The notes beneath the pieces were generated by a model. The model had not been told where the DNA came from. It saw only the letters and a list, made by a program, of their open reading frames with translations, and ran no database searches. Positions 8,541-13,285 of a stretch of DNA of 13,285 nucleotides are shown here, piece by piece (within the stretch, counting starts at the first letter, position 1; each line of letters opens with the position of its first letter). The DNA lies in NCBI GenBank assembly GCA_001940725.1, contig MDVR01000069.1, positions 1-13,285 of the forward strand, read 5' to 3'. The stretch comes from Candidatus Heimdallarchaeota archaeon LC_2 (GTDB taxonomy: Archaea > Asgardarchaeota > Heimdallarchaeia > Heimdallarchaeales > Kariarchaeaceae). The translations under genes were made by a program, and so were the position numbers.

Positions 8541-9789
8541 AAATATTCTACTTTTATACTGTCTATTATCCTTAGGTCTTGGAAGTTTGGTATTTCCAGT
8601 TTCATCATCTGATGTTTCTTCTGTTCATATTAAACAATCAATTGACATATTTACGCTGGGTACTACGCTAGACCAAAAAGAAATCGAAGTTGATATCTAT
8701 GATATATCGACTACGCTTGCTTCTGATTGTTCATTTTATAATTACGATAATAAATTATTCGTAGTTGAGTTATCAAAAGAAGAATGCAATTTATCAGGCA
8801 GATTTGTATATATCTATCTGAAAATTGTTTTCGCGGGTATTTCCGAGATTAGAATAGATTCGGAATTTATTATTAATGCTGTTGGTGGTCTAATGTTGAT
8901 GGTAGATGATAAAATTACAACTCTTAATTCCGATCACATTACTGCAGAGGGAATTTTTATTCCATTAACAGTGGGAAATCATAGAATATCTATTATATAT
9001 GCTACTTCGGATGGCCATGTTGTAAAATATGCATTTGATAGTGTATCTGTTTTTGTAACTGATCAGATTAATGAGCATAGTAATTTATGTGCTTATTGTA
9101 ATGACCCGTTTCTTGGCATGACTTCAATCAATGTTAATTTTAACATTACTCTCAATAATAATGAAGAGCTGGTGCCCTTGCCGATCACTACCCATCAAGT
9201 AAGCAATATTACAGGGAAGAATTATTACTCCCGATCTGAATATCAACCATCCATTATAGATAAATTTGATCCAAACGAGTTAATTTTGAATAATAGTTCC
9301 TTGGATATATCCATTGAAACCCAGTCTATAGGTTTTGGTGGATATCAATTAAATTCGACTAGTTCTCCAATATCTTCCCTACTTTTATTAATTGTTGAAA
9401 GTTCATACAGTGTAAAATTCCATCAAATGTATATTGGGAATAACCTACTGAAACTGAATTTATTCACAGGATATAATCGAGTTAATTTCTTGAATATAAT
9501 GCCCATTGGGTATTGGTTTTCAAATGAATCTTTACCGATCGCGAAATTTCTGGATGATCCACATGATTTTGAAGGGTTACATCCATTTGGGACTGTAAAC
9601 ACTATCAATGGTTCTTTTGATTTTTCCTTAAATAAAAATAAATATGATTTATTGGTACCTGCTTATATTACAGATGTAATAATCGAAAAGGACCTAGGTA
9701 AATTCATTCTGATTGCAGAGATCGTAACATTATCATTTTTAGTAATCTCTGTTTTTCTTTTAAGATATTTGAGGGAGGGGAATAAATGA
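8530..9789 (+). CDS. Anchored surface protein of unknown family
   Basis: I do not recognise this 419-aa protein. The ATG at 8530 overlaps the end of the protease gene by 11 nt, which suggests translational coupling. Residues 1-27 are a signal peptide (ILLLYCLLSLGLGSLVFPVSS). The ectodomain is beta-rich, with four Cys that could form two disulfides: SDCSF, EECNL and LCAYCNDPF. A stretch at about 120-180 (INAVGGLMLMVDDKITTL, then TVGNHRISIIYATSDG) resembles an Ig-like or jelly-roll fold. Residues about 390-412 are a membrane segment (AEIVTLSFLVISVFLLRYL) followed by REGNK. No catalytic motif is visible. Its position between a surface protease and a peptide-binding-like protein, with overlaps on both sides, suggests it acts with them at the outer face of the membrane. 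It could be a complex subunit or a ligand-binding part, but its function is unknown. Confidence 0.75.
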   Translation: MKYRNILLLYCLLSLGLGSLVFPVSSSDVSSVHIKQSIDIFTLGTTLDQKEIEVDIYDISTTLASDCSFYNYDNKLFVVELSKEECNLSGRFVYIYLKIVFAGISEIRIDSEFIINAVGGLMLMVDDKITTLNSDHITAEGIFIPLTVGNHRISIIYATSDGHVVKYAFDSVSVFVTDQINEHSNLCAYCNDPFLGMTSINVNFNITLNNNEELVPLPITTHQVSNITGKNYYSRSEYQPSIIDKFDPNELILNNSSLDISIETQSIGFGGYQLNSTSSPISSLLLLIVESSYSVKFHQMYIGNNLLKLNLFTGYNRVNFLNIMPIGYWFSNESLPIAKFLDDPHDFEGLHPFGTVNTINGSFDFSLNKNKYDLLVPAYITDVIIEKDLGKFILIAEIVTLSFLVISVFLLRYLREGNK

Positions 9790-11603
9790 AAAGAAATGGA
9801 TATTTGATAGTTCTCATTTATATCCTTTTGATCCAGCCAATGACTTCTTCGATGATACGGCAAGATAGTATTGATGATCGAATACCCATAGTTTTCATAT
9901 ATCCCAGGGGGTCGACTATTATTGAGCAATTGGCAATCTATGTTGGATCTTTTCTTGAAGATCTAGGTGTGAAGACTATTGTGAGAGGATATATAAAATC
10001 AGAATATCTCGATATGCTATCTAATAATAATTGGGATATTACTTTGAATATCTTTCAAGAAAGCTCTATTGTACCCGACTTTAGCATATATGATCAATCA
10101 ACTATTCTGGGTAATTTGTTTTATAATCATAAACAAAATGCTGTTCAAGAATTAATTACTCAATCTAAGAAGGGTTCAATTTTTGATTTTGACGATATCC
10201 TAGGTGGACTTGAGAATTTATACGGCGACACATGGTTGCCAGATATGAATCTTCTTCACGTACCAGATTTTATAGTTAGTAATAATTTGAATATCAGTAA
10301 ACAAAATCAAACCCGTGATCAATATTTCAAAATACGAGATAGGTTAAGACTTCTTTTTTATAATAATAATAATAGCAATTTATTGGAATCTCATATAGTA
10401 ATGAATTCATGGGGGATTGGTTTTGATCAACTCCAATTCGATTTCTCAAATACCAATTTTTTAACATCTTCTGTTCTATTTTTAGACCTTTTTAACGGGA
10501 CTTATAATTACGAAAACGCTTTGACCTACAATAAATTTATACTGGATACCAATAAATCCATAGTCAGACACATTATTGATGTAAATCCCCTCCTCAATTA
10601 TTCTTCTGGTGATAGTATCGATATTGATGATTACTTATTTACCATCGAGCTTTACAAATTAAATGTACTCCGGAATTACATAAAAAGCCCAGATTTTATT
10701 TCTCGAATTCTTGATACCTCAATTAATAATAATTTCTTAACTATTGATGTTAATGACAGTCGAATTGATGATTCGTACAATATTGGCCAATTGTTTCCCA
10801 CACCACGCAATTTGTTAGGTGGGGTATTAACAATTGATAATCCGGCAGGGGATATTTTGTTTACTGCATTGTCTGATACATTCAATCCATTGGATTCTAA
10901 TGAATGGAATGAATATGAGGCCGGTGATAAAACCTCCGGACAATATGCTCTTAATAACACTGTCATTATCCCACCAAATCCCTTTCTTTTCAATTATGAA
11001 AAATCTATATATACAAAATTAGTTGATAGAAATACTATTTCCTCCCCAGGAATTGTAATCAGAAATGATATTGACATAGACTCACTAATTGAACTTGTGA
11101 AAGTTGATCAATTCATTCCAAATTTGCTTTTTTTATCGGACCTTGAGTACTTAGAAACGCTCATTTCCAAATCGTTTGATATATATCCAATCTCATCCTC
11201 GCGATCACCATATAAGTTAATATTCAATCAGGATGCAGATGTCTCTATTCGTCATGCGATTCCCTATCTAATTAACAGTACAACCATGTTACCTTTAGTG
11301 AGTATGTATGCAACTACACAAAATTCATTAGTTTCCCCTAAGTATACCAAATGGCATAATACAAATAATCAATTCCAAATCGATCAGGATAAAGGGATAC
11401 TAATTCTTTCAGAATCAGGGTATATTTCTGATTCTAATAACCAATCTAATGAAAGGACATCCATTCCAACTATTACTGAAACAGATACTCGCCAGGTAAT
11501 CATGAAATACCATTTTACTATACTTTTAGTATTTTTTCTCTCTATCTTATCAAAGAAAAACATCATTCGAAGGCAAGTTTATCATGATAAGGGCTGTAAG
11601 TAA
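9786..11603 (+). CDS. Anchored protein resembling SBP family 5 (peptide-binding), segments in permuted order
   Basis: This is a 605-aa protein whose ATG overlaps the preceding TGA by 4 nt (ATGA). It has a signal peptide (residues 5-20) without a lipobox Cys and a C-terminal membrane segment (about 575-591) with a basic tail. Parts resemble extracellular peptide-binding proteins (SBP_bac_5). VGSFLEDLGVKTIVRG then NNWDITL (about 53-90), and RDQYFKIRDRLRLLFY then NSWGIGFDQ (about 176-215), are like the region that normally ends that fold. LGGVLTIDNPAGDI and DTFNPLDSNEW (about 343-370), and ADVSIRHAIPYLIN (about 484-497), are like the parts that normally start and centre it. Here the tail-like part comes first. 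No permease or ATPase follows, so it may be a receptor or scavenger rather than a transporter subunit. The 3' end overlaps the convergent signal peptidase gene by 22 bp. Homology is by eye only; fold and ligand are unproven. Confidence 0.55.
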   Translation: MKRNGYLIVLIYILLIQPMTSSMIRQDSIDDRIPIVFIYPRGSTIIEQLAIYVGSFLEDLGVKTIVRGYIKSEYLDMLSNNNWDITLNIFQESSIVPDFSIYDQSTILGNLFYNHKQNAVQELITQSKKGSIFDFDDILGGLENLYGDTWLPDMNLLHVPDFIVSNNLNISKQNQTRDQYFKIRDRLRLLFYNNNNSNLLESHIVMNSWGIGFDQLQFDFSNTNFLTSSVLFLDLFNGTYNYENALTYNKFILDTNKSIVRHIIDVNPLLNYSSGDSIDIDDYLFTIELYKLNVLRNYIKSPDFISRILDTSINNNFLTIDVNDSRIDDSYNIGQLFPTPRNLLGGVLTIDNPAGDILFTALSDTFNPLDSNEWNEYEAGDKTSGQYALNNTVIIPPNPFLFNYEKSIYTKLVDRNTISSPGIVIRNDIDIDSLIELVKVDQFIPNLLFLSDLEYLETLISKSFDIYPISSSRSPYKLIFNQDADVSIRHAIPYLINSTTMLPLVSMYATTQNSLVSPKYTKWHNTNNQFQIDQDKGILILSESGYISDSNNQSNERTSIPTITETDTRQVIMKYHFTILLVFFLSILSKKNIIRRQVYHDKGCK

Positions 11604-12742
11604 GGATTTGGTTTGTACAGGATCGGCGTTTCTAAAACTCCTCCAATTTCTAGTGTCCTAAATAAACTACGAAATGTAAGCTTAGTTGTTACTGACAATT
11701 CAGATTCGCCGGAAGGTAAATTGTCATCATATATTACCACGAAAATACTGAAATTAAATTCCCCCTGCAATCTGCCATTAGGACTAAAGGCCCCCACATT
11801 CGGACTCCAGATGCCTTTTCCTATCACCAAGTTTGTCTCCTTATCACGAATTAGTACTTCCAATTGATCAAGTTTCGTAAACGGTTGATATTCAATATCT
11901 ATACTAATGTAAACTCTATACAATGTATATGGCACTGCTTCCCCATATATTATTGAAAAACGATCATCTTGTCTACTTACCCTAATATCTTTAATCACAG
12001 ATTCAGAAACCTCTAAATTTTTGAATATGTATAGTGGATAAAGTTGTGTGAAAAGGATCACAATTACAAATGCAAGTACAATTCCTCTTTTTCTATTTAT
12101 TCGTCCTTTCTTAGATGTCTCGGATGATGGTTCATTAGAATCCATTCTCTTTTTTCGTGAGAATTCGATTTCTCTATTCAGAAAGGACTGATTTAATATT
12201 AATTCAATTTTATTGCCAAATAAGAATAGAATGGTTATAATCGATAATACAAGACCAATCAGCATATTTTTGAATTTAGAGTTGTCTTGGAGAGCATATA
12301 ATAAACTTGAAGTTATCGATGAGAAACGGTAGTAGACTTTACCTATGACTTGGTCTTCAGGGATAAAATTTCCTAATGTTGAATCATATTCATCGGGACT
12401 TAGACCAGGGTTATCTAGATTACTATTACTGATATAATTATCACCTTTTATCAGAAAATAATATTTCTCTTCGATCTTTATCTTTGCTTGAACTCGATGA
12501 ATAATATATTCATCATTATCAATAAAATCTATATTTACTACAAAAATCTGATAGACTATAATATCACCAACAGAAATGCTATCTGGGCTAACATCAAAGA
12601 TTATGAAAGCATCTCCTTCCATCATAACTGGATACATCGAACCTGGATCATCGGAATTATTAATCCTTAACTGGTCTGAGGAAGTTACAAACCATACAGA
12701 TAGGCTCAGTAGTAACATCATTCCTACGAGTATTGTTTTCAA
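11582..12742 (-). CDS. Signal peptidase I, archaeal/ER type, with extra membrane segment and C-terminal ectodomain
   Basis: This enzyme removes signal peptides from proteins crossing the membrane. Residues 4-19 are the N-terminal anchor. The catalytic Ser is S35 in DDPGSMYPVM, followed by EGDAF and the VGDIIVY strand. The base is H82 in IIHRV, as in archaeal and eukaryotic SEC11-type enzymes rather than the bacterial Lys, and D101 lies in IKGDN. QVIGKVYY (131-138) closes the domain. A membrane segment (160-176), a basic cytosolic loop (190-219), another membrane segment (221-240) and a beta-rich domain of about 145 residues follow. Plain archaeal SPases are about half this length, so this is a fusion. 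The TTG at 12742 is used because no in-frame start precedes it; ATG at 12721 is possible but would shorten the anchor. No promoter is visible upstream, because that sequence is a repeat of the gene itself. Confidence 0.85.
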   Translation of the reverse strand: MKTILVGMMLLLSLSVWFVTSSDQLRINNSDDPGSMYPVMMEGDAFIIFDVSPDSISVGDIIVYQIFVVNIDFIDNDEYIIHRVQAKIKIEEKYYFLIKGDNYISNSNLDNPGLSPDEYDSTLGNFIPEDQVIGKVYYRFSSITSSLLYALQDNSKFKNMLIGLVLSIITILFLFGNKIELILNQSFLNREIEFSRKKRMDSNEPSSETSKKGRINRKRGIVLAFVIVILFTQLYPLYIFKNLEVSESVIKDIRVSRQDDRFSIIYGEAVPYTLYRVYISIDIEYQPFTKLDQLEVLIRDKETNLVIGKGIWSPNVGAFSPNGRLQGEFNFSIFVVIYDDNLPSGESELSVTTKLTFRSLFRTLEIGGVLETPILYKPNPYLQPLS

Positions 12743-12765
12743 TATTATTAGGAGATGCTTTCATA
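12602..12765. repeat. 16-bp perfect inverted repeat ending at the repeat junction
   Basis: TATGAAAGCATCTCCT at 12602-12617 is the exact reverse complement of AGGAGATGCTTTCATA at 12750-12765, with 132 bp between the arms. The first arm encodes the Gly-Asp-Ala-Phe residues of the signal peptidase on the - strand. The second arm covers the junction between repeat units 1 and 2 (12760/12761). The pair recurs 377 bp further on. Sixteen matching bases straddling the breakpoint suggest that a strand switch or fold-back helped create the junction, in the cell or during library making or assembly. Confidence 0.75.
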
Positions 12766-13119
12766 TTCATCGGGACTTAGACCAGGGTTATCTAGATTAC
12801 TATTACTGATATAATTATCACCTTTTATCAGAAAATAATATTTCTCTTCGATCTTTATCTTTGCTTGAACTCGATGAATAATATATTCATCATTATCAAT
12901 AAAATCTATATTTACTACAAAAATCTGATAGACTATAATATCACCAACAGAAATGCTATCTGGGCTAACATCAAAGATTATGAAAGCATCTCCTTCCATC
13001 ATAACTGGATACATCGAACCTGGATCATCGGAATTATTAATCCTTAACTGGTCTGAGGAAGTTACAAACCATACAGATAGGCTCAGTAGTAACATCATTC
13101 CTACGAGTATTGTTTTCAA
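12748..13119 (-). pseudogene. Truncated second copy of the signal peptidase N-terminus
   Basis: This frame repeats the signal peptidase from its TTG start through residue Y119, then crosses the repeat junction and adds four residues (ESIS) before a TAA at 12748-12750. It keeps the N-terminal anchor and the S35, H82 and D101 positions, but loses the closing strand QVIGKVYY and all of the C-terminal part, so a working enzyme is unlikely. Its stop lies 5 nt before the TTG of the full-length copy. If the repeat is an assembly artefact, this reading frame does not exist. Confidence 0.6.
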
Positions 13120-13124
13120 TATTA

Positions 13125-13285
13125 TTAGGAGATGCTTTCATATTCATCGGGACTTAGACCAGGGTTATCTAGATTACTATTACTGATATAATTATCACCT
13201 TTTATCAGAAAATAATATTTCTCTTCGATCTTTATCTTTGCTTGAACTCGATGAATAATATATTCATCATTATCAATAAAATCTA
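13125..13285 (-). pseudogene. Truncated third copy of the signal peptidase N-terminus, cut by window end
   Basis: This is the last part of another truncated repeat copy, ending at the TAA at 13125-13127 with the same junction residues ESIS. Its start lies beyond the window. The visible part corresponds to signal peptidase residues from just before the catalytic His region to Y119. It is subject to the same doubt as the neighbouring copy. Confidence 0.55.

Larger units (their letters stand above)
12384..13285. repeat. Tandem direct repeat, 377-bp unit, 2.4 copies, running off the window
   Basis: Unit 1 is 12384-12760, unit 2 is 12761-13137, and 13138-13285 is the first 148 bp of a third. No difference between copies was seen by eye, and the proteins read from units 1 and 2 are identical over 119 residues. 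The unit holds codons 1-119 of the signal peptidase on the - strand plus 18 bp upstream of its TTG. Because 377 is not a multiple of three, the frame breaks at each junction. Perfect copies at the end of the available sequence are typical of an assembly loop at a contig end; a real recent amplification would look the same. Confidence 0.95.

Noticed and set aside
10676..10993. A 105-codon - strand open frame inside the SBP-like gene
   Set aside because: It is a shadow of the real gene, with no supporting motif or context.
12576..12809. A 77-codon + strand open frame over the repeat junction, repeated at 12953-13186
   Set aside because: It is antisense to the signal peptidase, shows no recognisable feature, and owes its form to the repeat.
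12384..13285. CRISPR array
   Set aside because: The repeats are 377 bp, adjoin without spacers and are coding sequence.

Overview
The window most likely comes from an AT-rich archaeon. The evidence is two near-identical TTTAAATA-type TATA boxes with apparently leaderless or very short leaders, no clear Shine-Dalgarno sites, a signal peptidase I of the archaeal/ER type (Ser-His instead of the bacterial Ser-Lys dyad), and large Asn-rich surface proteins with C-terminal hydrophobic anchors and basic tails. The beta-helix and Ig-like modules, including a W-x-V/W-x(4)-P module in two of the genes, resemble surface proteins I associate with Asgard archaea of the Heimdall/Thor type. That placement is tentative and from memory only.

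Layout: (1) Bases 1-424 are the 3' part of a DDE transposase gene with visibly higher GC than the rest. Directly after it lies the stranded C-terminal end of another membrane-anchored surface protein (to 575). (2) From 643 to 4991 there are two right-handed beta-helix surface proteins (951 and about 450 aa), each behind its own copy of the same TATA-box promoter. (3) From 5022 to 11603 there are three closely packed genes: a 1172-aa membrane-anchored subtilisin-like protease, a 419-aa surface protein of unknown family, and a 605-aa anchored protein resembling peptide-binding (SBP family 5) proteins with the segments in an unusual order. The last two junctions overlap by 11 and 4 nt, so these three are probably co-translated. 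All five + strand proteins have an N-terminal signal and a single C-terminal membrane segment, so the region is a cell-surface protein locus. (4) On the - strand, overlapping the tail of the SBP-like gene by 22 bp, is a signal peptidase I fused to a second membrane segment and an extra ectodomain. (5) From 12384 to the window end a 377-bp unit, covering the first 119 codons of the signal peptidase plus 18 bp upstream of its start codon, is repeated in tandem (two full copies and 148 bp of a third), with no difference seen. This is either a contig-end assembly artefact or a true amplification.

How the genes may work together (inference): the subtilase could cut external proteins at the cell surface, the SBP-like protein could bind the resulting peptides or act as a receptor, and the beta-helix proteins could be envelope or adhesion proteins. 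The signal peptidase is the kind of enzyme that would process all of their leaders. No ABC permease or ATPase is in the window.
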